A DNA stretch of 64,000 nucleotides from Halichondria panicea (lineage: Eukaryota > Porifera > Demospongiae > Suberitida > Halichondriidae): positions 2,556,001 to 2,620,000 of the forward strand of contig NC_087390.1 of NCBI RefSeq assembly GCF_963675165.1, read 5' to 3'. Under the pieces are notes generated by a model that was not told where the DNA came from, did no database searches, and saw only the letters and a list, made by a program, of their open reading frames with translations. A program made the position numbers and the translations under genes. The first letter of the stretch is position 1, and each line of letters starts with the position of its first letter. This document shows, one piece after another, positions 34,368 through 44,153 of the stretch.

Positions 34368-34820
34368 CTCTTGTGTAGTAATTTCTTGTTTGGTGTTACT
34401 GTTGGTGCACTCTAGCTAACTACTGAGCTTGTATGTGTTAGCTCTTTATGTTACTTTCTGTGACTTCCAAGAAGTATATGAATGTGTATTTATACAAAAC
34501 TTGGAATAATCATGTTGTGCATGGCAACAGGAAGTACGGACCATAATTATGTAATAGCTCCGTTTGGAATGCTGCTGGACATTCCTCCACTGTAATGTGT
34601 GAATACATGTGCAATGGAATCCCTTTAGCCGTTACCCATACATGTATATACTGTGTAAGAAGTTTGTGCATACTCTGGTAACAGACTGAGTTTCATTTCC
34701 TAAACAAAAGGTTGCAACCAGACTCTGGTTGTGGACTTCTGTTTCTAGCCTTTAGGAAACGAAACTGCTGCGTAATGTGTAATAATTATATGCACATGTT
34801 AAGTACTCCCTCCCTTGTAG

Positions 34821-35040
34821 ATTGACCGGCTGATCTTGGAGCTGAAGCTGCCTCCCACTGACGCCTACTTTAAGCTCAAACACATAGTGGACGAGGTCAA
34901 CCGTCTACTGAGCATCTACTCCGATAAGGAGGAGGGGTCTATCGTCTCACCTCTCCTAGGCAACGTCTGCTTTGCATCCAGTCAGTATGGCTTTTGCTTC
35001 ACACTGGGGTCATTTGCTAGGATCTACACTGATGCTTACG
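34821..35040 (+). CDS. EFTUD2: EFTUD2 exon i (copy B), intact
   Basis: The 220-base exon encodes [20 protein letters not shown], then [20 protein letters not shown], then [20 protein letters not shown] and [10 protein letters not shown]. It starts with the I-D that completes the NKxD motif (INK|ID) of the G domain. This is the only undamaged exon i of four. Good splice sites. Confidence 0.92.
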
Positions 35041-35158
35041 GTGAGAGCTACAGTTACAAACAATACAGTGTAGATCTGTACCATTAGAGCTATCAAAACA
35101 CCACAAGTGTTCAATTAGGCAATTTCCTCTGGTAGGAAGCTCAGTAATTGCTGGCCCA

Positions 35159-35372
35159 GTGGTTGCTGGCCCAGTAGTTGCTGGCGGCTCAGTGGCAGCT
35201 GGCTCGGTTGTAGCTGGCTCGGTGGTATAGCTGGCTCGGTGGTCACATTAAGTGTCACATTAAATCCCTACATGTACATGTAGGGATTTAGCCAGCTACA
35301 GCCATACCACCAAGCTAGCTGCCACCAGGCCAGCTGCCACTGAGCCGCCAGCAACTACTGGGCCAGCAACCA
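35159..35372. repeat. Large nested inverted repeat
   Basis: Arms of about 43 bases (GTGGTTGCTGGCCCAGTAGT... at 35159-35202, complement at 35330-35372) flank imperfectly paired GGCTCGGT repeats. The centre is a 30-bp perfect palindrome (35261-35290, TACATGTACATGTA core). Confidence 0.9.
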
Positions 35373-35448
35373 CAACAAATAACGTACATTCCTGGTTGCC
35401 ATGGCCAATAAGTGTTTATATCAAACGTGTTTGGTCTCAAGCAAGTAG

Positions 35449-35505
35449 AACACACTCATGCACCAATGGACTCTGAGTCTTAGCATTGGTGAATATGAGT
35501 GTGTT
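35449..35505. repeat. Hairpin 1 with shared loop
   Basis: The stem (AACACACTCATGCACCAA and its near complement) encloses the loop TGGACTCTGAGTCTTAGCA at 35467-35485. Confidence 0.9.
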
Positions 35506-35514
35506 ATACATATT

Positions 35515-35637
35515 CATTGACGTACTTCCTAATATCCTTGAAACCTGCTACACCACATCAAACAATTGGACTCTGAGTCTTAGCATTTGTTTGATGTGGT
35601 GTAGCAGGTTTCAAGGATATTAGGAAGTACGTTAATG
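35515..35637. repeat. Hairpin 2 with the same loop
   Basis: A nearly perfect stem of about 52 bases (CATTGACGTACTTCCTAATA...) encloses the identical loop TGGACTCTGAGTCTTAGCA at 35567-35585, exactly 100 bases after the first. The stem has no similarity to that of hairpin 1. Confidence 0.92.
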
Positions 35638-35663
35638 TTTGTTGAATACATATTCAACAAACA
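35636..35663. repeat. 28-bp perfect palindrome
   Basis: TGTTTGTTGAATA, CA, TATTCAACAAACA. It overlaps the end of hairpin 2 and closes the hairpin cluster. Confidence 0.9.
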
Positions 35664-36148
35664 TATAATGTATTCATATACACACACGAATACAAACAAT
35701 GTCATACGTACAGTACAGGAAATGAAAAGTGTACATGTGCTTGTATTACTGCGTGTGCATTAAATACTCACTTATACACTTATGTAATTTCCCCTGTCTA
35801 TTGTGTAAGGAATACTGTGTTAAAGAGGCCAATTTCAACAAAATAATTATGTACCGTACAGCGGAATATTAGAGTATTAATGCATTAATGCTCAGTAGGT
35901 TCTACGTTACCATTCTGAGCTGTACACATTAATATTGAGTACGAAATATTAAACTTGGTGGTTCATATGAACATTTTCACCGCCGCTATACGGTACATGT
36001 ACAGTGTATGTGTTGATTTCATTCTTGTGCATTTGTTGCCAATATAGTTTTGTTGAAAGTTGAGAGTGTGTGACCATTCTCACATTGAGACATTCTTGCA
36101 GTACATTGAGACAGCATCACCAGTCAATCTCACCCTCCCTCCACACAG

Positions 36149-36215
36149 GTGGTGGTTTCTCACCTACCGAGTTTGCCAAGCGACTTTGGGGGGACATTTA
36201 CTTCAACAACACAAA
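36149..36215 (+). CDS. EFTUD2: EFTUD2 exon j1 (copy B), intact
   Basis: The 67-base exon encodes [20 protein letters not shown] then TK, in phase from exon i. CACAG acceptor, GTAAGT donor. Confidence 0.9.
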
Positions 36216-36289
36216 GTAAGTTCTCGAAACTTTGTAAACATTACTCTTGTATGTGTGTGTTAAATACTTGTACCCCCCCCTCTGTACAG

Positions 36290-36412
36290 ACGTACGTTCA
36301 CTCGGAAGCCCCCTAGTGTGGATGAGGCCCGCAGATTTATCGAGTTCTTATTGGAGCCACTCTATAAGATATTCGCTCAGACAGTGGGAGATGTGGACAC
36401 TCACTACCACAG
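36290..36412 (+). pseudogene. EFTUD2: EFTUD2 exon j2 (copy B), 1-bp deletion at end
   Basis: It reads [20 protein letters not shown] then [17 protein letters not shown]. Near the end ACACTCACTACC replaces ACACTACACTACC, so the exon is 123 against 124 bases and leaves the frame. Confidence 0.85.
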
Positions 36413-36526
36413 GTGAGTGTGAACTAGGAGCGTTATTTATTTCCAGCAGATGTTAATGCCCCAATTAATGCCACACTGTTACAGTATTCAATTTTAACCC
36501 CTCTCCCTGTATACTGTGTTGTGTAG

Positions 36527-36629
36527 GTGCTGGATGAGCTCGGTATTGCCATGACCAAGACTGAGATGAGGCTCAACATTAGACCACTCCTCAGACTCGT
36601 CTGTCAGAGATTCTTTGGAGAGCACACCA
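36527..36629 (+). CDS. EFTUD2: EFTUD2 exon k (copy B), only copy
   Basis: The 103-base exon encodes [20 protein letters not shown] then [14 protein letters not shown], equivalent to human [40 protein letters not shown] acceptor, GTAAGC donor. Confidence 0.9.
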
Positions 36630-36910
36630 GTAAGCAGTATAAACTAGTAGAAGTGTTGCTTAGCTACTATATACTTCCTTGCTTAATTTGTAGGTTTATA
36701 TGCCTTTGCCAGCGGTTATGCTTAAATTTGTGTACTTTGTGGATGTGCCATAAAATGTACAGTTAACATAATTTTTTCTCCCAAACTTTATGCCCCTCAC
36801 AAAAACATTCTTCCCCTTAGGGTTGCATTCTAGCTCATGGAAATCTTTTTTTTTCTTGTTCTATTAGCTTACTTCCTTGAACTAACAAAAATTGTTCCTC
36901 ACTTCCCCAG

Positions 36911-36967
36911 GTTTTGTTGAGGTGTGTGCAGCATATTCCGTCTCCAGTGGCTGCTGCCAAGACCAAG
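36911..36967 (+). pseudogene. EFTUD2: EFTUD2 exon l (copy B), TG-slip frameshift
   Basis: It starts SFVEVC, then should read VQHIPSP. One TG unit is missing from GAGGTGTGTG(TG)CAGCAT, so HIPSPVAAAKTK is in another frame. It is the only copy of this exon. A sequencing error in the TG run is an alternative. Confidence 0.85.
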
Positions 36968-37030
36968 GTCAGACTATAGCCTGAGGGCATTTCACACATG
37001 TGATTCATGTTTTGCTCCACCCACCACCAG

Positions 37031-37099
37031 ATAGAGCACACGTACACTGGCCCTGTGGACGATGAGTTAGGGGACTCTATGCTGGCCTGTGATCAGGAG
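37031..37099 (+). CDS. EFTUD2: EFTUD2 exon m (copy B), only copy
   Basis: The 69-base exon encodes IEHTYTGPVDDELGDSMLAC then DQE, matching human [21 protein letters not shown]. Good splice sites. Confidence 0.9.
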
Positions 37100-37266
37100 G
37101 TGGGTTTGGAAGAGGGGGGGGGGAGGGCATGCACACACTGTACATGTACTTAGAGCATCTAGTTTTGTTGGTAGTACACCAAAAATTGTAATGCCTAAGA
37201 TGAGCATAATTTTATATATCTTTTCTTGATAATGTTTCGAGAGTTCTCATTGTCTTACTGTTTCAT

Positions 37267-37354
37267 GGTCCTCTGATGGTGCACGTGACCAAACTCTACC
37301 TCAACCACGATGCTGCAGTGTTCCAGGCATTAGGGAGAGTGCTCAGTGGAACAT
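37267..37354 (+). pseudogene. EFTUD2: EFTUD2 exon n (copy B), acceptor lost
   Basis: It encodes GPLMVHVTKLYLNHDAAVFQ then ALGRVLSGT with a good ATGTAAGC donor. The acceptor TTTCAG of copy A is TTTCAT here. Confidence 0.85.
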
Positions 37355-37413
37355 GTAAGCACTAAGAATGTTGCTACACCATTGGTTGATGATCTTTACC
37401 CACTCCTTCCCAG

Positions 37414-37490
37414 TGTACAGTGGTCAGCAGGTGCGTGTGCTGGGTGAGAACTACACACTGGAGGATGAGGAGAATTCGAAAATAGGACAG
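37414..37490 (+). CDS. EFTUD2: EFTUD2 exon o (copy B), intact
   Basis: The 77-base exon encodes [20 protein letters not shown] then SKIGQ (human [20 protein letters not shown]). It is the only open copy among many o pieces. CCCAG acceptor, GTCAGT donor. Confidence 0.9.
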
Positions 37491-37910
37491 GTCAGTGATT
37501 GTGTCTTGGTGAACTTTTTTGAGCAGTTTGTAGTTTTTGTTTGCGGTACCCCTACATGTACATGTACATGTACATTTGTATAATGTAGTCGCCCAGTGGG
37601 GCACATTCCAAAGAGACGCCATTAATATTAGTGGCCACATAGGGTTTAAATGTTATACCTTAGCAGGAGCACATCTAAGCAGGAGCACATGACCTTAGTC
37701 ATTCTTATGGCCATGTCTTGGTTAGCCAGACATGATTATATGTCCAGTGTGATCAAGCATATACAAACTATATGGTATAATTATGGTGAGAATATCCATT
37801 GTACTCATAGTGGACATACATGTAGTACCTTGAATACCAAATTCTACCAACACACACACTGTTCCATGTACACCCTCTTTTACTATTTGATTGCTTCCTT
37901 GTTCCCTCAG

Positions 37911-38051
37911 GTTGGTCGTCTGTGGATCTCTGAGGCCCGCTATCAGGTTGAGATCAGTCGAGTGCCGGCTGGTAACTGAGTGCTCATAGAGGGAGTGGAC
38001 CAGACCATCACCAAGACAGCCACCATCACACAGATCAACGACTCAGAGGAC
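37911..38051 (+). pseudogene. EFTUD2: EFTUD2 exon p (copy B) with TGA stop
   Basis: The exon is the right length (141) and reads [20 protein letters not shown], then GN followed by TGA (37977-37979) where all animals have Trp, then [14 protein letters not shown]. All else is intact. Confidence 0.9.
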
Positions 38052-38940
38052 GTGAGTGGGCGTGTGGTACTGTAGCCTTTAGTGTGGTTCCCCTAAGTTG
38101 ATCTGAGCGTGTATCATGTGATAGGGTTCTCGAAGAGCTATGGAATGTAGGAAATTACAGACCTAGTTGCAGTCAGACATTGATACATTGAAGTTTACAG
38201 TTTGTGAAACCTGTTTCAGTGAAGTTTGGGGTCATAATAATTATGGATTTGGTGTTAACTATTTAAGCCCAAGCAAAGTCATTCCCAGTAGGGACATTTT
38301 ACAACCCAAAGGTGTCCTCAATCCCACACAGTAACTACAATTTTTTTCACAATGAAGTGGCCAGGCTGATATTAATTTTGCTATGCATATCCCCCATATG
38401 GATTATACTGCACAATGAAGCAGCCAGTGGCCCTGGGATTTCCCCCTGTTGCTCATATGATACAGCTGAAGTGGTCTATCCTGTGACTAATGGACAAGCA
38501 CTTGTAGGCCTTGCATTTTACCACAGATCGTATTGTACCCCCCCACACAGTACGGTCATTCTTCTGGTTGTTAAACTTCCCTTTAACCAAAAGCATACAT
38601 TCGTTCATAGAGAGTGACCATAGAGAGTGACCATACAATGTACATGGACTTTTAATTAAGTATTCTACATTTTGTACATGTATTAAACTCTTCCCTCCCC
38701 AGTGGTGAAGTTGTTTCCTGTCTATGTACCGTATAGCGGGTAATTGTGATAGAACACGGTAGAAAACAATTCCGTTTTCCTGCGCACTGCATTCGTTCCG
38801 GTAAACCACGCCTACGTATTCATGAGGAAATTTTTTGTGGAGGTCAGCTTGCCCACAAAAATACAAAAATATTTTACCTCACGATTTGACGAAAATTACC
38901 CGCTATATAATACGATATGCAACTCTCCCATGTCTTGTAG
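38052..38940 (+). other. p-r intron of copy B; exon q missing
   Basis: Sequence near 38540-38630 resembles the intron before exon q at 50460-50520. No part of exon q was found. The MITE at 38727-38919 follows. An unrelated, poorly supported open frame (38312-38617) is probably chance. Confidence 0.6.
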
Positions 38941-39034
38941 GTGGAGGAGTCTGGGGAGCACATGGTGTTTGGTACGGGAGAGCTCTACCTGGACTGTGTC
39001 ATGCATGACCTCAGGAAGATGTACTCAGAGATAG
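38941..39034 (+). CDS. EFTUD2: EFTUD2 exon r (copy B), intact
   Basis: It encodes [20 protein letters not shown] then [11 protein letters not shown]; one Val-to-Met difference. Good splice sites. Confidence 0.9.
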
Positions 39035-39146
39035 GTGAGATTGTTGCTAGGTACAGTGTGTAGTTAAGATGCCTGTATCGTGGCTCTTACGTAGGTCAAC
39101 TGACTATAATTACATGTGATTGTTTTGAATGCCCCTCACCCTGCAG

Positions 39147-39235
39147 ACATTAAGGTGGCTGACCCGGTGGTGGCCTTCTGTGAGACAGTGGTAGACATCC
39201 TCTCTAAAGTGCTTTGCTGAGACACCCAACAAGAA
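39147..39235 (+). pseudogene. EFTUD2: EFTUD2 exon s (copy B), 2-bp deletion
   Basis: It reads [16 protein letters not shown], then GTAGACATCC replaces GTAGAGACATCC, leading to DILSKVLC and a TGA. 89 against 91 bases. Confidence 0.88.
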
Positions 39236-39314
39236 GTGAGTGGTATATCTTGACACATGCCGCCTGCACATCAAAGGGAGTTTTAGGGGATTTTCTACAG
39301 CTGATTAGTGAATA

Positions 39315-39421
39315 TGATTAGTGTGATAATTTGGTCTGCTTATTGATTAGTGTGATAATTTGGTCTGCTTATTGATTAGTGTGATAATTTGGTCTGCTTA
39401 TTGATTAGTGTGATAATTTGG
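39315..39421. repeat. 29-bp tandem repeat, about 3.7 units
   Basis: Unit TGATTAGTGTGATAATTTGG then TCTGCTTAT in the s-t intron of copy B. Copies A and C have a single unit. Confidence 0.9.
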
Positions 39422-39502
39422 TTAAAGTATGTTATGTGTGGGGGTTGCTGTGATTTTATGTATATACACACCAAAACTTCGATTTATTAACATTATTTAG
39501 CT

Positions 39503-39874
39503 ATGCAACAAGCTAGTCTCAAGTATTTCTTCTTCAACCAAGACCAAGCATTAATGGAGTATAGTTTGCAAAGCACTAGAGATGTCAGTCTCTCCATAGA
39601 ATGCAGTGAAGCATCAAGAAGCTGTTCTGAGCTGGTGATTGGACTGCAAAACACTACCAAAGTCTGCACTTGCACTGTTGCTAAAGCTACTGTTAGCTCA
39701 CCCATGCAAATGCAAGCTACCCAGCTGATCACAAGAGCTGTTGATTATCGATCTGAACTTATCACTGGACTGGAGAACTGTAACAAGTTGGTGAAAGTTG
39801 TGCAGCAAGAGACTGACTGCACTGCAAGTGGAGCAATGACACTGGCTAAGAGAGACATTCCAATTCACCAATAA
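39503..39874 (+). CDS. SELVxG small-protein copy 6 (intact, 123 aa)
   Basis: It starts MQQASLKYFFFNQDQALMEY in the s-t intron of copy B, on the same strand as the host gene. The first repeat core is SELVIGLQNTTKVCTCTVA. The second, RSELITGLENCNKLV, lacks the usual RCTK. Six cysteines remain. It ends AKRDIPIHQ. It is longer at the N-terminus than copy 1. No domain recognised. Confidence 0.55.
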   Translation: MQQASLKYFFFNQDQALMEYSLQSTRDVSLSIECSEASRSCSELVIGLQNTTKVCTCTVAKATVSSPMQMQATQLITRAVDYRSELITGLENCNKLVKVVQQETDCTASGAMTLAKRDIPIHQ

Positions 39875-40120
39875 CTGTGCAACTACTATTAATTTTTTGT
39901 TTTTCCTTTGAACCTCTTTAAATAGTATTTTTTCATCATCTGTAGACGTCTTGCTTCTTGCTGTTTTGTTGACTGTTTTAATGTTGTTATTGCTATTACT
40001 GACTTCTGATTAATAGTGTGCAGTGATACCTATTTTCGGTGCACGCAATGACACTGCCCCCTTGAGCGTACAGCGCTGCTTCATTCAAATTTTTCATCAT
40101 TTTTACTACCCCCTTCCCAG

Positions 40121-40334
40121 AAACAAATTGACAATGATATCGGAGCCTCTGGAAAAGGGACTGGCCGAAGACATCGAGGGGGAGGTGGTACAGATAGCCT
40201 GGAGCAAGAAGAAGATTGGAGAGTTCTTCCAGAGCAAATACGACTGGGACTTGTTGGCAGCTCGCTCTATCTGGGCGTTTGGACCGGAGGCTACCGGACC
40301 CAACATTCTGGTGGATGACACTCTGCCTTCTGAG
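40121..40334 (+). CDS. EFTUD2: EFTUD2 exon t (copy B), intact
   Basis: 214 bases, [20 protein letters not shown] through [20 protein letters not shown] to LVDDTLPSE; the protein equals that of copy A. CCCAG acceptor, GTGAGG donor. Confidence 0.92.
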
Positions 40335-40390
40335 GTGAGGTGCTTTCATGAGTCTCTGATGGAACAGTTTTCCTTTCAACAACCCAAATG

Positions 40391-40493
40391 CTAATGATAT
40401 TAATATTATTTTTCATTCACAGGGAATTTCGATCCCTACTAAATAATTTAGTAGGGATCGAAATTTCCTGCGAATGAAAAATAATATCATTAG
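40391..40493. repeat. About 50-bp-arm palindrome in t-u intron
   Basis: Arms around the centre ACTAAATAATTTAGT pair over about 50 bases. Copy A has only one arm here (17128-17185), so the second arm is an inverted copy made in copy B. Confidence 0.85.
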
Positions 40494-40710
40494 GGAATAC
40501 AGTACAAACCTAATTAGGGAATTACCCTTTTTGAGTGCAAAAAAGTACAGAAGTAAAGTGCATGTACTATTCACCACAAGTGTGGTTGCTTTCACTAATG
40601 TTAGCGCGAATATCATTAACTTTGTTCCTGTGTGAATGCAGGCCGTATTTTAATCGGCCTGGATTCAAGCCTATAGTAGCTGACCACCCACATTTTGTAT
40701 GCTGGTGCAG

Positions 40711-40798
40711 GTTGACAAGAGTCTTCTTGGTTCTGTGCGTGAGTCCATCATCCAGGGGTTCCAGTGGGGCACCAGGGAGGGGCCACTCTGTGACGAAC
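40711..40798 (+). CDS. EFTUD2: EFTUD2 exon u (copy B), intact
   Basis: [20 protein letters not shown] then TREGPLCDE. Good splice sites, phase preserved. Confidence 0.9.
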
Positions 40799-40984
40799 GT
40801 GAGTTATACTTAACCCTTGGTTTGCAATAGTTAGTAATCTAACACTTGTTGATGTTTACAGTGGAAGTAATAAATTATGTGAACTTGAGGGATATACGAA
40901 TAATTATATGTACATTCGATAATTGTTGGAGCACATGGTTATCAGACACCTTCTCCCCCCCCCCCCACACACACACACGTACAG

Positions 40985-41103
40985 CTATCCGTAATGTCAA
41001 GTTCAAGATCCTCGATGCTGTGATCGCTGGTGAGCCCATCCACAGAGGGGGTGGTCAGATCATACCCACTGCTAGAAGGGTCGCTTACTCAGCATTCCTC
41101 ATG
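40985..41103 (+). CDS. EFTUD2: EFTUD2 exon v (copy B), intact
   Basis: 119 bases, [20 protein letters not shown] then [19 protein letters not shown]; domain IV. TACAG acceptor, GTATGT donor. Confidence 0.92.
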
Positions 41104-41280
41104 GTATGTACATACTTATGTTTTGGCTGTCAAGCCTGTAATTCACCCCCACAGTTGTTGTGCTTTGCTTTAATGGCTCAATTGTTGAAGTGATTAATGA
41201 GTCATAATCTTAATTGCATGCATGTACATGTACACTGTATATGGATTTTAGCTTGACTTCTATCCATTTACTACCATAAT

Positions 41281-41470
41281 TATAGCGGGTATATTTCGAG
41301 GGTATGAATGGTCGTAGTTTTCGTGCATTAGGCATGAATCGCGAACATTTATAACCACGAATTTAATATTGTATGCATGCATGCTGCATTAAGGCGCTAT
41401 TCCATGAAAATTAAATCCATGAAACCTTTCTATAGGCATTTTTGCTTACCCTCAAAATATACCCACTATT
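41281..41470. mobile_element. MITE in v-w intron (copy B)
   Basis: The ends TATAGCGGGTATATTTCGAG and the complement of TACCCTCAAAATATACCCAC form inverted repeats. It is absent from copies A and C at this place. Confidence 0.65.
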
Positions 41471-41511
41471 ATCATACGATATACCTACACTAACACACAC
41501 ACACACTATAG

Positions 41512-41847
<336 letters not shown>

Positions 41848-41878
41848 TGACCAGTTCAGTTTCAATTTAGTATTTCAG

Positions 41879-41940
41879 GTCCGTGTGTTCTTACAAGTAC
41901 AGAGATCCAATATGTGAATGTGGGTGGTTAAGAAGACGGT
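41879..41940 (+). pseudogene. AARS1: Alanyl-tRNA synthetase fragment, decayed (copy B)
   Basis: The sequence after ATTTCAG (GTCCGTGTGTTCTTACAAGT, ACAGAGATCCAATATG) is a decayed version of the GPCxPCxEIxYD fragment at 4688. The same decayed form is at 19689 and 58699. Confidence 0.5.
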
Positions 41941-42160
41941 AATCTGGGCCTTAGGATGTATGCTTAGGGTGTTATGTAAACTCTATTTTGGGGAGTTTGT
42001 TTGCCCACTTGTTGACATGTGTTTATTTTCCTAGGCCCTTCATGATCAATTGTTATAAAATATTCATATGTTACTGGACGTGATGTACGTATGTATAATA
42101 ATTCGTACAAACAGACAATCTTGCAATAATTCTATACTTTAGTGTTTCCCACCCCTGTAG

Positions 42161-42280
<120 letters not shown>

Positions 42281-42540
42281 TAACAACCTCTTTATCTAAG
42301 TGTGCATGGGAATAGTAAACCAACTACGTACCAGCAGATGTGCATTGTCGGAAATCCCTTTATTTCCAAATTTTACTGACTTTACATGTATGTTTTAATA
42401 ATAATTTATTATGTAACGTGCCACATTATGTATGTGAATGTGTATGTATGTGTGTGTGTGAATGTGTATGTATGCTACTAACCTCTACGTATACACGTTC
42501 TTGTATGGGGGTTATCACTAGGGGAACAGATAGTCTCATG

Positions 42541-42978
42541 AATCAGCCGCTCCCTAGAGCGTCTGAGCACTTTAGTTTGAACTTTTTCGGAATTCCGACC
42601 TGACCAATCAGATCAAGGATTTACTAAATTAAAGGAATGACAAGAAGCGTATGCAGTAGGACGCATTAATTTTATAGCAGCGCTAGTCAGCCTAACTGTG
42701 GCTACTGTTAGCCATGCAGTCAAGGAGCTATAGTAAGTTGAATTGACTGCACTATTGCTGTGCAACCTTCTTACTTGTTCTTTTAGCAACGTTCTTGGAG
42801 CAAACTAAACAAAAGTTCATAGCTAAGTCAAGCGTTCGCGGTTGACCTTTTACATGCTTTTCAAATAATCTTTTGGTTTTGACACTGACGTAATCTAACA
42901 TTCCATTGTGCAATGACCTCTGGACTAAAGTGCTCAGACAGTCTTTCCCAAAAGAAAGGCGGCTGATTCATGAGACTA
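42541..42978. mobile_element. MULE-like element, complete (438 bp), copy B
   Basis: Inverted ends TAGTCTCATGAATCAGCCG and CGGCTGATTCATGAGACTA are perfect for 19 bases and recognisable to about 50 (GTCTGAGCACTTTAG). GGGGAACAGA flanks both sides (42531-42540 and 42979-42988). Copy A has the uninserted site (GGGGAATGGAGTGTTGG). A 10-bp duplication fits Mutator-like elements. No ORF of note. Confidence 0.85.
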
Positions 42979-43167
42979 GGGGAACAGAGTGTTGGTTTTG
43001 AGTTTTTTGAACTTAGAAATAAATACTTGGTATATGTATACCTTGTACCTTTACCAAACCCCACACCTTACATGACACATTGACTTTACTTGGTACTGTG
43101 TGGACCTTTACCAGAACCCCTACCCACTGACTCCACCCCCCCCCCCACACACACACTCTCTCTCTAG

Positions 43168-43263
<96 letters not shown>

Positions 43264-43870
43264 AACTCACTTTATTGTAGAAAAATTGTTAAGCCGACTT
43301 ATACAGATTGATGAGGTAAGCAGTTGAAAGGTTTCAGAGTGTAGAACAGCCAGGGTGGAAACTGGTTGTTTGATACAATGATAAAAAAAAAAAATATACA
43401 ACTTACTGTGTGGGTAGTATAGGGATTATGACTTTGTACATGCATCTAGGAATGTACTTCTTAGTTACAGGAGTTGTTTCCTTTTGTACGGGTGGGGTAA
43501 ACATCCCTTGGTAGCAGCGAAGGCACACCCCTTCCGATAGAGAGGCCGTGCACACTGGACCAAGGTGATTAGTAATTGCATGGTCCCAATCATGTTGGTG
43601 GGTATGCACTCCTCTCCCCGTGATGTTAAGGCTTATACTGATGTCATTATACTGTACACTACAAGAAGGCAAGACAGAGAAATTGACTTAAAATTAATGG
43701 TGAGTTTTACAGGGGAAGGTGGCATTCATCGCTGAGTTGGTCCGTTTTGAGGTTGTTTAGTTAACGATCTTTACCCACGCCCTCGAAGTGCAGAAGTGAG
43801 GATCAGAGCTGCTGTGCTGATGGAGGATGAGGAGGACTCTAAAATAATGATCTTTCCCACTCCCTCCCAG

Positions 43871-43917
43871 TGTACAGTGCTAGTGGTCAGCAGGTGTGTG
43901 TGTTGGGTGAGAACTAC
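43871..43917 (+). pseudogene. EFTUD2: EFTUD2 exon o remnant after copy B
   Basis: YSASGQQVCVLGENY-like, then TCAGTGAGTC replaces the rest; same break as at 30192-30240, so the tail blocks share one origin. Confidence 0.7.
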
Positions 43918-44153
43918 AGTGAGTCACATGACACTTGAAGATCAATAAATCAGGAGGCAAGGGCCTTCTCTGCCTCATTGCTAGTTACGCCACTGTTTGT
44001 GCTTATACTGCTTTGTCTTTATATCTAGCTAAAGCCGTTATAATTATGTCCAGTAGTTTTTGTTGAAGGTCGGGAAGTGTCGGTTTTATTTGTGTAGCCG
44101 GGTTACATGTATTTTTAAATTGAGACAGTATCAATCTCCACCTCCCCACACAG

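Noticed and set aside
38312-38617. Open frame of 101 residues in the p-r intron of copy B
   Set aside because: No homologous frame in sister introns and no recognisable domain; likely chance.
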